Shown: positions 25,301 to 37,182, counted from the stretch's first letter. The stretch: DNA of 64,000 nucleotides from Mya arenaria (GCF_026914265.1 NC_069135.1:1505001-1569000); one strand, 5' to 3'. The notes: a model not told the origin generated them from the letters alone. A program made the numbers and translations.

Positions 25301-28300
25301 AACAAATGATCAATTTGTTGTGGCCTTAAATCAAATATTGCAAACATTTCTAACAATATGGGTGATCTATAAAAGTGTCTTATGACAAGAACCTAGCAAA
25401 AATCAGATGCTTTTTCTGAATTTTATAATCAGTAATTGGTACCTGTGTGTAGTCATGCGCATAATAATTCAGTTGTTTAAGAAAAATAAAAAAAAATCAA
25501 CACATTTTGTCTAAATTTGAAACCAAAAATAAATTGTTACCTCACAAAGTTTTTGCTGTAATTAAATAAAGAATCAAATAAGGGAAAACCTACATTTACT
25601 TCACCTTATGCATCTTTATAGACCACATACCAAATTTCAAGAATGTATTGTAATTTACAATTGCTAAATTTTTTATTTCAAAATTGAACTATTTTTCGGT
25701 GCACAGGGGACAAATATTGAAAGCCAATATAATATGCATTTATATTCACTGTTATGGTAATAAAAACATTATTTGTGATCAACTTAAGACATTTCTGTGT
25801 ATATGTTAGAGTGTATTAAAATTTCTCCAGTATCACATTTTCACAACAATTTCCTCAAAATTCAACAGCATGTAATGATGCAAATGGAAAATAATGGCTA
25901 AGAGAACAACTTACAGCAAACAGTCACATATATAACATTTATAACTTCAAATTGAGTCCAAAAATAAGAAAATATCATCAATGGTAATATAAAGTACTAG
26001 AATTCATACATGTTAAAGTACTTTGTTATGTAATGGAAAGGGTGCAGAGGGGACAAATCATAATGCAATATTTTTTTAATTATGTAATTATTTTTGTAAG
26101 TTAACTTTTCCTGGTAAACATTTTTACAATAAGAGGAACTGTATTTTCAGTAAAGCTTGAAACAATATTGTAAATGTTTGAAAGATTACATTAGAGCCTA
26201 CAAAACTAAATTTCTAATCAATGGAATAAAATGTGTCCACAGAGTGGAATAAAGTTTTTGGTCTCAATGCACCTGTTACCATTAAACACTTTTGTGAACA
26301 TGTCTAAATTAAGATGCCTCTTTGCCTTTGGCATCCTAGTCAATAGAATAGTATCTGTTTTATTAGGCATTATTCAAGAATTAAATTCAAGAAAATTCTC
26401 AACTTTTGGTTTCCACAAGGATTTAAGTTCACCTGGCTTTGACATGGTTTTACTTTGGTCCATTTATAGGCGCTGAAATTGCCAAAGACTTTTCTTGCAA
26501 CTCCACATATTCTTAGCATTGCTTGTGTATACTTGCTGCCTTTTTAATTTTTTCCTGATTTAGTTGATGTGCCTACTTTTCTTATGACTATGACTGACAG
26601 ACATCACCAATTGTGTAATTTTCTACAACATGACTTATTTTAAGACCTTCACTTCGGTTTACCAGACGGTTAATTGTGGAGGCCCATGCCATGGAATCCC
26701 TCTGAAGGGGTTGTTCTGCATGTTGTGCTTTTTTTTAACTGATGCTGCTTCAACTGTGTCTGTTCATACCTTCTCATTTTAACCTTTCTCTTTTTATTTT
26801 GTGTCATTTTCTGGACTTTTATTGTTTCCTCATTTCTCTTCATTTTATTTCTTCTCTGCCTCTGCTTGTTTAGTTTCTCCTTTTCTTTTATTTGTAAATC
26901 ATATATAGGATCTATTTGTCCTCTTTCTTAGGGTTTGAGCAATACCTGGCAAATTCTGCTCTTTTTCTCTGAGTATCTTGATCTCTGTCATACATTTCTG
27001 CAACTTCTGATCTTTCCTAAGTCATTCTCTGCGCTTCCTAGACTTCATTGTGTTAATGTTTTCAACAGTCTTTTCTTCATTTATTTTCATATTTTCTATG
27101 TGATCTCTTTGGAAAAGGGAGCTTAACTACAAGCTTTTCCATTTATAGGGTACTTATTTCCTGTACAGAATTATAATCTGGTATATGTGCTATCCATATA
27201 AAAAATGTCCCCTGTGCACTGAATTGAAGCATATAATACCTTGCACATATAAAAGCATTACATGAATAATTTCAATTTGATTAAATGTTTTTTAATTGTT
27301 ATGATAAAATTAAAATAGAATATTTAAACAAAATATGTTATCTTATGTGCCTCAATATTGAAACTGTATTTAAATTAATTTAATAAACCTTTAAAGTAAA
27401 CATTTAATGGCTTTATAATTAAAATAATAAAAAAAACAGTATTTATAACACACTTAAAATTACAATCAAGTTGCTAAACTATCAAGTGATGCCTAAATAT
27501 AACATACACACTTTTCAGAATGTGGAAATAGCACCATATTTGTCAGTTATGACATTTTATTGAAATCTGCTAAAACACGGTGCACAGGGTACATTACTTT
27601 TAAACCATGCAGATGCTTCAAATCTCTGTATGTGAGAGGCTGAAAACTGTTTTTGCATTTGTTTTAACTTTCTTTTCTGGGAAATACAGCAGAATATCAT
27701 TTTATTGAAGAAATTATAGAAATCTGACAACTAACAACTGAAAAGGTGCACAGGGGACATTTTGGAGTAATAAGACATGCATCCGAGTTACGGACAAAAT
27801 AATGAATGAAATAATAAAACTATGTCATTTATATAAAGCTGACAGGTTAAAGTTATTAAAATAACATAGTAATTTAATATAAATTGTGCTTAAATTGAAT
27901 GGTAGTGTTCTCAATGTGAATTGAATATTCTATCTTCTTTTTTAAATGAATGGGGGTCCGCCATATGACATTAAAATTTGGTTAAGTTAATACATATTTT
28001 TTATTTGAAGTATGTTTTTAGAATGAGAAAGTGTTCAGTTACATTAAAAACAATACCAAAATACTATATCATTCAATTTCAAAAAATAAAACACATTTGA
28101 ATAAAGGTCTTCATGTAAAATGTCACACTTTTTTGGGTGCACAGGGGACAACTTTTTTGCTGATTGAGCCATCCATTTGAAACTCAACAATTTTCTTAGC
28201 AAGATTGATTGGCCCATAATGTGCCTGAAAACACTTCCCAAAAGTGAAAGGAATAAAAGTTAGGAGAGATAAAAGAAAAAGCCTCAATATTTTGAAAAGC

Positions 28301-28806
28301 ACCCAAATGTACTATTGATACAGTTAACAAAAGGGAAATTCACAAATTAATGAAATACCAACTTCAATAACCTTACAAGGCATTCAAGGAAAATGGTGTT
28401 TGTCTTCGATATTAACATTTCAGTATCAACATGCCTGCAGTTTGACTTGTTATTCATTACATTTAAACCTATTTTTGACATATGATGACAGTCATCTGTC
28501 AGAATCTTGGATATATGTTAGAACTATTTAAAGACATAGAGATCTTACCTACTTTGTAGCTGAAGAGCAGACGTTTAGCAGACACCAAAACCACAATTCC
28601 ATTGTTTTTAAAGTCATTTAACTTTAAATGTAACTCCTGTTGAGAGATGTTCTTTTTGTTTCCCAGTGATACTGATGCACGCTTCACTGCGGATGAGGAA
28701 CATTAAGAACAAGGTGACCAATCGTTTAGAGACAGTCGGTTTGAAGCGAACGCCCATGGGGATAATCCTGGAGGGACTGGGGCAGGAACAGGAAGCTGGC
28801 TCATAG
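19390..28806 (+). CDS. ARL6IP5: ARL6IP5 (PRA1 family protein 3)
   Basis: A small multi-pass ER membrane protein of the PRA1/prenylated-Rab-acceptor family (JWA/GTRAP3-18), known to act in ER shaping and membrane traffic. Three coding exons, 19390-19568, 20531-20748 and 28667-28806, join in phase to 178 residues; the human protein has 188. Matching parts are [30 protein letters not shown], then hydrophobic segments around [15 protein letters not shown] and [28 protein letters not shown], and in the last exon [20 protein letters not shown] followed by [14 protein letters not shown]. The start is the first in-frame ATG (aaaaATGG). Intron 2 is 7.9 kb and holds a nested transposon. The exon 2 acceptor is duplicated (see 20481-20544). 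AATAAA at 29288 is a possible poly(A) signal. Confidence 0.95.
19825..20077. mobile_element. 253-bp hAT-like MITE with 5-bp target duplication
   Basis: The left end CAGGCGCGTAGCTACC and the complement of the right end CAGGGGCACAGCTAGC match at 12 of 16 positions. CCAGT flanks the element directly on both sides (19820-19824 and 20078-20082). It is non-coding and lies in ARL6IP5 intron 1. CAGGG-type ends with 5-bp duplications fit the hAT5 group. Confidence 0.7.
20481..20544 (+). repeat. 32-bp tandem duplication of the ARL6IP5 exon 2 splice acceptor
   Basis: Two exact 32-bp copies, each with TTTTTCAATATTTCAG and the first exon bases AATAATCCACCCAG. The downstream AG (20529-20530) gives the conserved frame. 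The upstream AG (20497-20498) would add 32 nt and reach a stop after eleven codons. Confidence 0.9.
22264..24358. mobile_element. hAT element with 6-bp target duplication, nested, decayed
   Basis: The ends are CAGGGATGATAA and its inverse TTATCATCCCTG. GAAAGC is directly repeated outside both ends (22258-22263 and 24359-24364). Inside, plus-strand fragments read [17 protein letters not shown] (about 23451-23505) and [20 protein letters not shown] (23598 on), resembling the ZBED/hAT-like transposases common in invertebrates. The two pieces are interrupted by stops and most of the catalytic region is missing. A GC-rich stretch with GGGGGGCTTTGCCCCCC lies at about 24234-24250. CAGGGATG ends with 6-bp duplications fit the hAT6 group. 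Confidence 0.8.
24365..24522 (-). mobile_element. tRNA-derived SINE
   Basis: Read on the minus strand, the head resembles a tRNA: GTGGTCTAGTGGTATAGGTG (A box) and later GTGGGTTCGATCCCCACC (B box with closing stem). The body that follows contains GTACTGGTTTCTGCCCAGGAA. The same body recurs near 50020-50118. The hAT element above sits directly against the tail side, sharing the GAAAGC target site. Confidence 0.75.
25690..28152. repeat. Dispersed 14-15 bp motif GGTGCACAGGGGACA, six copies
   Basis: Exact or near-exact copies start at about 25698 (+), 26040 (+, one change), 27208 (minus strand), 27581 (+, one change), 27744 (+) and 28137 (+). They are separated by hundreds of unrelated AT-rich bases. 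All lie in ARL6IP5 intron 2 to the right of the TTAA element. Function unknown. Confidence 0.75.
26240..27130 (-). pseudogene. Decayed coding remnant, family not identified
   Basis: On the minus strand broken frames show a Lys/Arg/Glu-rich part ([30 protein letters not shown]), then [17 protein letters not shown] and [12 protein letters not shown], and finally IMPNKTDTI and [11 protein letters not shown]. The composition and order look like a charged N-terminal coiled region followed by a folded domain, as in several uncharacterised multicopy invertebrate proteins. It is interrupted in several places and spans the same region as the dispersed motif, so it may belong to an old mobile element. 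I cannot name the family. Confidence 0.35.
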
Positions 28807-31319
28807 ACTGGTTCCTGTTTTTTTGTTGGAAACTGAAAGATCTTGGGGTTGGAATATACATGTATTTTACACAAGGGGAAGGGACTGGTGTGAGTTTATT
28901 TTTACATGTATACATTTCGGAACTTACTTTTAAATGTACCTTGAAAAATGAAGTGAGTTTACAATTTAAACTTGCAGTCACTACTTGTAGAATATTAGTT
29001 CACATTTATAATATTTGTTTAATACATGTATTAAAAGAGTCGTTTTGCAGTTTATTGCAAATATGTTTGTATTTAGCCTTTTGAGGTATTGATTTTTCTC
29101 TTTGATCATGAATGTGATATTTTGTTATTTTGCAATTATCAATACATGTTGAACCTTTACTTAAAATTTTAAAAAAACTTAGCTTAACATACTTTAAGAT
29201 GGCTTGTTATACTGATAAATGGAAGTGTATTTTTTTTAAAAACAAGATTTTTTAAAACTACAACTTCAAGTATTTATTATACCAACCAATAAAACAAATT
29301 GAAAACAGATGTTTGTTTAGTAAAAGGATTTTTTTTTGTTTCGTTAAGAAATTGTAATTGTATAGTGTAAAAATTAAAATTAGTCCATCAAATGTTGTTG
29401 ATTGTGAATTAATGAGTAATGTAGATTATTCCCTTAACCAAGCTTTGATGCATTTCATATGATGTTGAAATCATTTATGCATTTAAACCTGGTATATTAG
29501 TTGTGTACTGTTTGTTGTTTCAGAACAAGTGTAACATGGAGTGCAATATAAATGGGTTAAACTCAAAACTGTCATAATATGCATGAAGTGCATTGTATTA
29601 TGTATATACATGCATGCCTTTAAGTTCAGCTCTTTTACTGTGCAAATACTTCATCTGCATGTTCAAATTATTTAAGAGTATATGAGGTTGTCACACCTTT
29701 GGTTGAATGAGTAACTTCAGTAAGAAATATTGTAGGTTAGTAGATGTTTTCTTACCGGTAGTTCAAATCTAGTTGTTTCATGATTAACTGTTTGAATGAA
29801 ACTCAATGATGTGAATTGTACTTTAACAATTTAATTTTACTGATGCCATCTTTGGGCAATGCACATAGCATAAAGTGATGGAAAGTTTTATATAACTTTT
29901 AAAATAGTCTTAATAGTTGTATTTGGTGTATGCTTTTACTCTGCAAAAATAGCCAAAATTAAAACAGGCTCCTTACATATTTATTATATAAGTGTTGTGC
30001 ATGCGTGTTTTATAAGTTAAAAAAATATGTTTAATCAGATTAAAAAAGAAAATTTCTATTTATACAAATGTTTTGAATGTCTTTATGCAATATTAATACT
30101 TGTACCATGTACTTTACTTACACTCAATTTTCCAAATATAGCACATTGATTTTTGAATGTAATCAGTAAACAGAATAGTGTTTTCATATAGTATATATAT
30201 TGTCTTATGTTATTATGCTTCCAAGGAAGAGCATATAGTATTCACATTGTTGGTGAATGTGTAGGTCAGTCCGACAATAAGGCAGTTTTGTGGTTTGGTT
30301 TACTTTTCTCCTGAACTTTATTAGTTATTTGTTTACCTATCATACTAGCAAGTCTTTATGAGCCCCATGGCAGGGGTCAAACCATAATCCAACAATTGTG
30401 TAGGGTAATATATTGTAAGAATTCTGAACATCTTGATGGGGCATATCACTTGGTGAAGTCATAATGTAGTCAATGGGTGCAGAGAGGCCCATACATAAAT
30501 CCTGGCTATGCATTCCTTTAATTGCCCTGGTGTCAAAGCAGGGCGCTAAATTTCCTGTGTATTATTTTATCAGTTACTGGTATGCTAGTTATGAGCTAGT
30601 TATGTCTTATGGTCAGTTTCATTCAGGTTAAAGGGAGACATAATTAGCAATTACACAATGTTGACTTCGTCAATATTTTTGTTTTCCAACCAAATATTGT
30701 GTGGAGCAAAACAAAGATAAACGGCAATGCGAGTGCATCTTGCAGGAATTAATACTTTGGGGCACTTTGTTGCAAAGATATCTCTCCATGCTGCAACCTT
30801 TAAAGAGTTTTAACATTTTAGCATGGAGCTTGGAACCTACTTGTTTCATTTGCTTGAAACTTAAAACATTGATAGATACAGGGTAATGGTAATGTGCAGT
30901 TGGCCACTTTGGTGCTCTAAAGAAGACTTAAACTAGGTCTAAGAAGAAGATCCGCAACAGTCTGACCTGATAAATGAGTATGAGTATTGTATTTCGTGAA
31001 CTGATTGTTCTTTATGCCATAACAACATTTTCTGTTTGACAAGGCCAAGTAAAGGGGCGTTTGTAACTTTTTGTGACAGATGTTGATGAATAAAATTTTG
31101 ACCAATGCTTTTTGTGCCATTTTGTTTTGTCATTTTGATTGCAATAAATTATAAAGGGTAAAATGTGTTTTTATCACTCATACCGGTATATTTATCATTC
31201 TGTCTGCTGAAATTTTTACGACCTGCCATTTACAATTTTCAGGAAATGTTTTGTATGAAAGGGAAATGTGATCAATGCTGCCTTGAAAATGACATAACCT
31301 TTATTTGTTGGTTATGAAA
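28807..31319. other. ARL6IP5 3' UTR and intergenic DNA
   Basis: No conserved frame. Possible poly(A) signals AATAAA lie at 29288-29293, and near 31090 and 31142. Around 30211-30330 the sequence resembles an old dispersed repeat (GCTTCCAAGGAAGAGCATATAG), recognised only weakly. Confidence 0.4.
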
Positions 31320-32050
31320 AATACTTTAGTTTAATAGAGGGTCGCATATAAGGAACAATTCTTTGGAATTATTTTTAAATCCAGCCAGAGGATATTCAAT
31401 GATTTTCATATACACATATAGCCAGAAGCCCCTGGCTGCCATGTTTATTTAAAAAAACAAAGGGTTAAGGAATTTGATAAAAGGTCATCTAAGGAATATT
31501 TTTGTAAAATTATTTTGAAATTCCGCTAGGGGTTTCTGAGGAGAAGATTTTCAAAGCTTTTCCTTTCGGTTGCAACTAAAGTTCTTCATGGAACCACTTT
31601 TATCGAAAGAATCTGTAAGAGGACCACTGAACTTTGGTTAAAGTTGTCTGTTTGGTGTAAGAGGAGAAGTTGCTTGAAGGAAAATGTCGACGATGGACCG
31701 ACAATTGCCCTATCACAAGAAGCTCACGCTTAGTCCTATCTAAATTACTTTTTGAATATAAAATAGGTCATCTACTAGTGAAATGTAACCAAATTCTATA
31801 TTTCATAATCCTTCACAATACCATATAGAACAAAAACATTGGTAATGACTAATTTTGACCTACTTTCACAAAAATTAATAGGGGTCATATTGGTCAATAG
31901 CAAAGTTGTTAGTTATTATGAACACAAAGTTTTGAAAAAAAATGACAATTTTTGACCCCACCAAAACAGGGGAGGGCAACCTATGACATAAAATCCATCT
32001 CGAGTTATTGTGCAGACCAGATGTGGTCTCCTGACCGATGCAAATTGTCT
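31320..32050. repeat. Probable old dispersed bivalve repeats
   Basis: Two stretches read like common bivalve interspersed repeats: 31380-31740 (CCGCTAGGGGTTTCTGAGGA through ATGTCGACGATGGACCGACA) and 31780-32030 (TTTGACC-ACTTTCA-AAAA-T-ATAGGGGTCAT). Recognition is from memory of such repeats. No terminal structure was found. Confidence 0.4.
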
Positions 32051-32218
32051 TCAAAATTTATTGAAAATTGTACAAAATGATTTCATCCTTAAAATTTTAC
32101 ATGTACATAATTTGTAAAATTATGGTACTCTCAAAACAAATCAGCATTAATAATACTTTAAAAAAATATGACAACCTGGAATTATATTTTTGACATGAGA
32201 TCAACAGACGAAAAATAT

Positions 32219-35200
32219 TTAACTGTTTTCATCCCCAGGTGTACTTTCTTCTGGACTGGGTTCTGAAAGAGGTTTGGTTTCTCTTCTCTTTAAATGTTTT
32301 CTAAACCAGAGTTTCTTGGACTTCTTTGGTGACATGCGAGCTGTGGGTACCATTTCCTTAAACTTGTCCACATGACATCTGGACAAGAGATCGGCTGCCA
32401 TGTTGTCTTTACCAGGTAAATGTGTGCCCACCAAGGTTATTCGATACTTTTCACACATTTCCTGAAGAGTTAGATATAAGTCCAGCAACATAGCTATTCT
32501 TGAGTTCTCCTTTTTCCATTTTATCGCATAAATGCCATGATTTACAAGGTTCACTGCTAAAATGTTATCAGAATGACAGCGGACTTTCTTATCTTCAAAT
32601 TTGTGTTTCCATGTGTATATTGCTGTCACTACTGCATACATTTCATTCACATTGGAATCAGCATCAACTAAATTGTATCCATGCTGCTCATTGGACCAGC
32701 TGTCGGATATCCAGTGTATCTGCTCTGTGTCATTGGCCAGAAGGTATCCCCCCATGCCCATCCCTGAGGCGTCGACATATAGTTCATAGTCTGGGTTCAA
32801 AAAGTTCCGGATAACAAACTCCTCCTGGGCTTTATCATATCTGTGTAAACCAATCAGAACTCCTGTCTTAAACTTGTTGTTTATGTCCAGGAACCCAAGG
32901 GCCTAGAAAGACAATCAAAATCCACAATTATGAAAACAAGAGGGCCATGAAGGCCCTTTATTGCTCTATCATATGGGAACCATAGCTCCAAATGTGAAAA
33001 CAATCTTGAATAGATATCAATGAAGTTCTAGTTATATAAAATTCTGCCTACGCTCCGTGATATTGGTTTAAAAACTTGGCAAGTAGAATATTTACAAGGT
33101 GTCTGACACACTCAACAATATTTTTTATAAAGTTATTACAATGTTATGAATTCCAGCCAATTAGCCATTTGAAAATGTTAGAATAAAAACATAATCTTTG
33201 TGCAGCTTTAGCACAGCTGTGTCTTAGTTAAAGGTATTAAGTAAGAGTTTGGCATAGGGCATAATATGACTGTATAAGTACAGAAAACATTGCAACTTCA
33301 TTTATATTAAATTACAGGTTTTAAAGGGGCACAACCTAGGTTTACACTTGATAGATGCACAAAAAACATATTCATTTTAATACATTTTTGTGTTTAACAC
33401 ATTTAACTTGAGTGATCAAAACAAATAAAACTATATTTGGGTACAGAAAAGAATACAGAAGCCATTAAACAAATGGGGTTTTCAATGAATAACAACATGG
33501 CAACAAATTCCTCAGTTAAAAAAGCACCAAAATATCACTAGTATTTTTTTAGTTTAGTTTTTACTAGATTCTTACTTTTAAACTCAACATTTGATCTAGA
33601 ACTTAAATAGTTTGTATTATTAATTATAAATGATTGAAATTATTTGAAAAATGTTCATGCCAATAAATGTAACCTGGGGTTCACAAACTTGAGTATTCCA
33701 CATTCTGATTCAAATAAAGTTAGGCTCCTGAAATGTATGTAATAGATCAATAATTATTTTATTTCTAAAGTAACGTCTGTCTATTAAAATGGTACAATGT
33801 TATTTAAACTGGAGGATAAGCTGGTGAAAACATGAATGTTTTCCATTCTGTGCTTCAACTTCTCCCCTTTTAGAAGTTACCTTGAGTTTTGCAGCAGCTT
33901 GCATGAATGTCCGATGTGCGGCCAGGTCCAGACTGGTGGACTCCGATGTAACTGAGAAACTCAGGGGCCAATGGACCTAAATAAAAATAATGTATCATAT
34001 TTTTTGTACTTATTCAGATAAAAATATTATTAATCACCTTAATCTGACAGTGATACCCTAATTCACATGGTATGCTACACATATTGCAGTATCTTTATTT
34101 GAAAACAACATAGTAGCAAAGGAAAAATAAGAGAGAAATAACTGGCTTATTTGGGTAACAAAAATATGGTGATGATTTCACAAAAAATCTAAGTAAACGT
34201 AGTTATGAATGTGTAAACAGCCGATTTTTCTTCAAAGTGAAAAACATTGTTGGTAATAATATAGGGACCTGGAGAGTGGACAACCAGTACACATTGTCAT
34301 CCTCACGTTGATGGATAGACTGTATAAGGTTGAAGTTGGTCGAGTTGTTCAGGGCTGGAGTCTGCATCCCTGCAAGGTGTTCCAGGAAACCTGCTACAGA
34401 TTGCCTATCCAACACCTGGGCACGTTCTGAGCCTGTACACACCAGCCCCATGGTCTGAACATAGTGGAAGGAGGAGAGCTTACAATTTTATGTTGCACTG
34501 GCATGTTTTTAAACACCAATGAGATTTTATAAATAGTAAATATTTACCTTTTTCGGTATGTATCAAATATACCATGACACAGTGACAGTGTGCACATTTT
34601 GTTCATTTACCAGATTTTCTTATGAAGAATTAGGGCACAAAATGAGTTTTTATGTAACAGGAAAAACATTAAATATATGGCAAACATTTAAATAAATAGA
34701 AAGACATGAAAAATTCACCCGTAGGAAATGGCAGGCTCTGAGGTATGCATAATGGACTGAAGTCTCCATGCTGGTGTGGACTCCAACAATCTCAGTTTTT
34801 ACAGGCCAAACTAATTGAAGTTTTGAGCGATAGAGATCCAATCTTGCAAGTTTTGTTGTTTTTACATCAGGGAAAATGTTTGCTTCAGTTGGCACTGTTG
34901 AAAAAGGCTTGAATAATTCTTCAACTACCTCTTTTGCATTTGGGAACAACGACTCCATTGACCTTGCTGGAAGAAACATAAGCACATAATACCCACTATT
35001 ATACTGTAGTACATTAAAATGCAATATCACAGTATTTAATCAGAATTAATACTAAACACAAAATGCAAGCTATATGCATCCATTTAATAAGCAATTAACA
35101 ATCAATTATATTTTATACAAGTTTGCAGAGTTGTTTTAAAGTAATATGAAAATGAGCCAAGCTCTATGCCTGCCATATGGGGATTTGTCAAAATTCTGTT

Positions 35201-36097
35201 TACTTCTCTATTTATTTTTTTCTGAAATACATATTTCATGGATAACAAATCTTATAAACTCAGGATTTAATTAAGACATTCTAATTACTGTTAATCTTGA
35301 CCAAATTATAAAACATACCTTGAAAGATTATTGATCCTAAGAAGTAAAGCAAAACTGATCAACATTTTCTAGCAGAAAATAATCCCCAAATTTCAATTTA
35401 CTTCTAGGTATTTTATTTTCTCTTTGATGTTTCAAAACATTATTTCCCAACAAAATAGAGGGCTAAGGACAATTTTCTTGAAGTGAAGCTGAAGTGACAT
35501 CAATTTCGCAGACACCAGGATGTATGATGCAGAGCCTCAGTTTTTTAGTTATTTATCAAGTCATAGAATATAATACAATAACTTAACATGATTCCAAAAC
35601 ACAGTCGGCTAAAAACACCACATAATGTGGTGAACATATGACCACCTAGTGATCATGTGTTGAGAGGGCCCTAGACAGCCACCTCATACATCCTGGTAAG
35701 CTACAAAAATTAGGGATACTTTTTTATTATTTTGACATTTCTTATGTATACCTGTCTCAAGTCTGCCATAATTAAAAAAAATCGTTAAAAGACTCGTTGA
35801 CGGCCATTTAGGTGGACTTACATTCTGGTGTCTCTTATCAATTCATTTTTGTCAGCATTTCAAGATATACTCACAATAATAAGACTGCATTATATGGAAT
35901 ATGGACTTAAATATTCTTCATTTAGGAATACAATACCTTCTTCCTCAGAAGGTGATATCCACTTTCTTAAAATAACATCCCTGAAATTCTGTCCCTTGGC
36001 CTTGGCACCATCTGAATCTTTAACTGAGCAATAACACCTGGCATCTTCCTTAAACAAATCTCGACGTACACAACGGAGAATTTTTTTGCTGCAGTGC
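32219..36097 (-). CDS. Multi-exon gene ending in a retroelement-type RNase H domain
   Basis: Five consecutive exons with canonical splice sites and matching phases: 35937-36097, 34719-34966, 34269-34454, 33881-33976 and 32219-32902. They give about 458 codons to the stop; the start exon, further right, was not found. The last exon carries an RNase H fold of the type in tyrosine-recombinase retroelements (DIRS/Ngaro kin): YVDASGMGMGGYL, NVNEMYAVV, RCHSDNILAV, and HLPGKDNMAADLLSR. This keeps the D-E-D-D acidic set. The tail after it is basic and proline-rich. I see no reverse transcriptase core, recombinase or terminal repeats. The intron structure and open frames point to a host gene of retroelement ancestry and not a recent insertion. 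The earlier exons (CSKKILRCVRRDL; LFPNAKEVVEEL; MGLVCTGSERAQVLD) match nothing I know. It is convergent with ARL6IP5 and divergent from RBSN. A possible AATAAA lies at 32057-32062. Confidence 0.7.
32935..33000. repeat. Dispersed repeat fragment with GAGGGCCATGAAGGCCC
   Basis: The palindromic start ACAAGAGGGCCATGAAGGCC, followed by CTTTATTGCTCTATC, resembles a very common bivalve interspersed repeat. It sits just upstream of the RNase H exon, in the last intron. Confidence 0.45.
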
Positions 36098-36965
36098 CTG
36101 AAAATAAATAGGGCATTTGTCATAATATAAATGAAAATAAAATAGTTGTTTTGTTAATAAAATCTGGGAGTAAGATTACAGATTGTATTATTGGTCCCAG
36201 ATAAAATTAATATGAACCACGCATTTCAAATAAATGGCAGCTATAGAAACATGGGAGGTAACTACTTTGCTTCCTGGAAGGGGGGATATAATAAAGATAG
36301 TTTTAAAATATATATGAAAAAAAGGATAATAAAAAAACCCCATACAAATAATAAGAATTTATTAAAATAATCACAATTATTATCAATTTTAATAATTGAT
36401 TCGTCGTTACTATGTTCTGGTTTTGTACAGTTATTGATATGAAATAATAACTTGTCCCTGTCTCCTGTTAATGATGTAAGCGATTCTAGTATTTATGTCT
36501 CAGTAATATCGTAAGCGGCTGCTGTCAAATAGGTATCCACCTATTTTCTTTTTCATGCTTATACTTTTTATAGTTTTTGTTCATACACTGGCAATGACCT
36601 GTAAGCAGATATATACATGTCTATATAATCTTATTCGTATGTAGATTGCCTAAGGCTAAAGCAATTTGAGTATCATAAGAAGGGCCTCACTCAGTCTGAC
36701 AGCCATCTGCAGGTCATATTCTGATATTAATGTACTGTATGACAAAACTCTGATAAAAAACAACGGAATTTGTGCATAATCTGAAATTGCTCATAAACAT
36801 ACTGTAAACATTTAACTTACTTTTAAGAATGCACAATATACGGAGGTCTCAATAGCTATCTGGCCCACCAACCAATTCCAAACTTGGTCTGGTAAAAAAA
36901 AAATCATTGAATGCTAAATTTAATATTGAAATTTGACAAAAAGTATGGAGAAAGGTTTTTTGTCA
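36098..36965. other. Spacer between the RNase H gene and RBSN
   Basis: It should contain the missing start exon of the RNase H gene and the RBSN promoter and 5' UTR, but I could not place them. No repeat was recognised. Confidence 0.4.
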
Positions 36966-37156
36966 GGTAAAAGCTGGAAATCTGTGCAATGACTTTTAAA
37001 ATAATCTTTATGCACATGTTGTTAATTCTGTAAATTGTATATTCATATGATGAGAACAGTTTTTGGTCTGGTAAAAGCTGGAAATCTGTGCAATGACTGT
37101 TAAAATAATCTTTATGCACATGTTGTAAATTCTGTAAATTGTATATTCATATGATA
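36966..37156. repeat. 104-bp tandem duplication just upstream of the RBSN start exon
   Basis: The sequence beginning GGTAAAAGCTGGAAATCTGT at 36966 returns at 37070 with only a few changes, through TTGTATATTCATATGAT. The second copy ends 26 bp before the RBSN ATG, next to the acceptor TTGTTGCAG. Confidence 0.9.
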
Positions 37157-37182
37157 TAATGCATCTTTTTCTTGTTGCAGAA

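Larger units (their letters stand above)
21088..25325. mobile_element. TTAA-flanked DNA transposon (piggyBac/Kolobok type), with nested insertions
   Basis: The left end GGCCACAACAAATTGATCAT (continuing TTGTTC) is found exactly inverted at the right end (25300-25325). Weaker similarity (GGATTT-GCC) extends inward. TTAA lies outside both ends (21084-21087 and 25326-25329). Subterminal DNA is A/T-tract rich with CGCTCGC words. The 4.2 kb includes a 2.1-kb hAT element and a SINE, leaving about 2 kb of its own. No transposase for it is recognisable, so it is probably non-autonomous. A pure-C run lies at about 21858-21879. Confidence 0.82.

Noticed and set aside
26231-26476. 81-codon plus-strand frame
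   Set aside because: The protein-like signal in this stretch is on the opposite strand; the plus frame is a shadow.
28614-28981. Two minus-strand frames of 86 and 92 codons over the last ARL6IP5 exon
   Set aside because: Antisense shadows of exon 3, which matches the conserved ARL6IP5 C-terminus on the plus strand.
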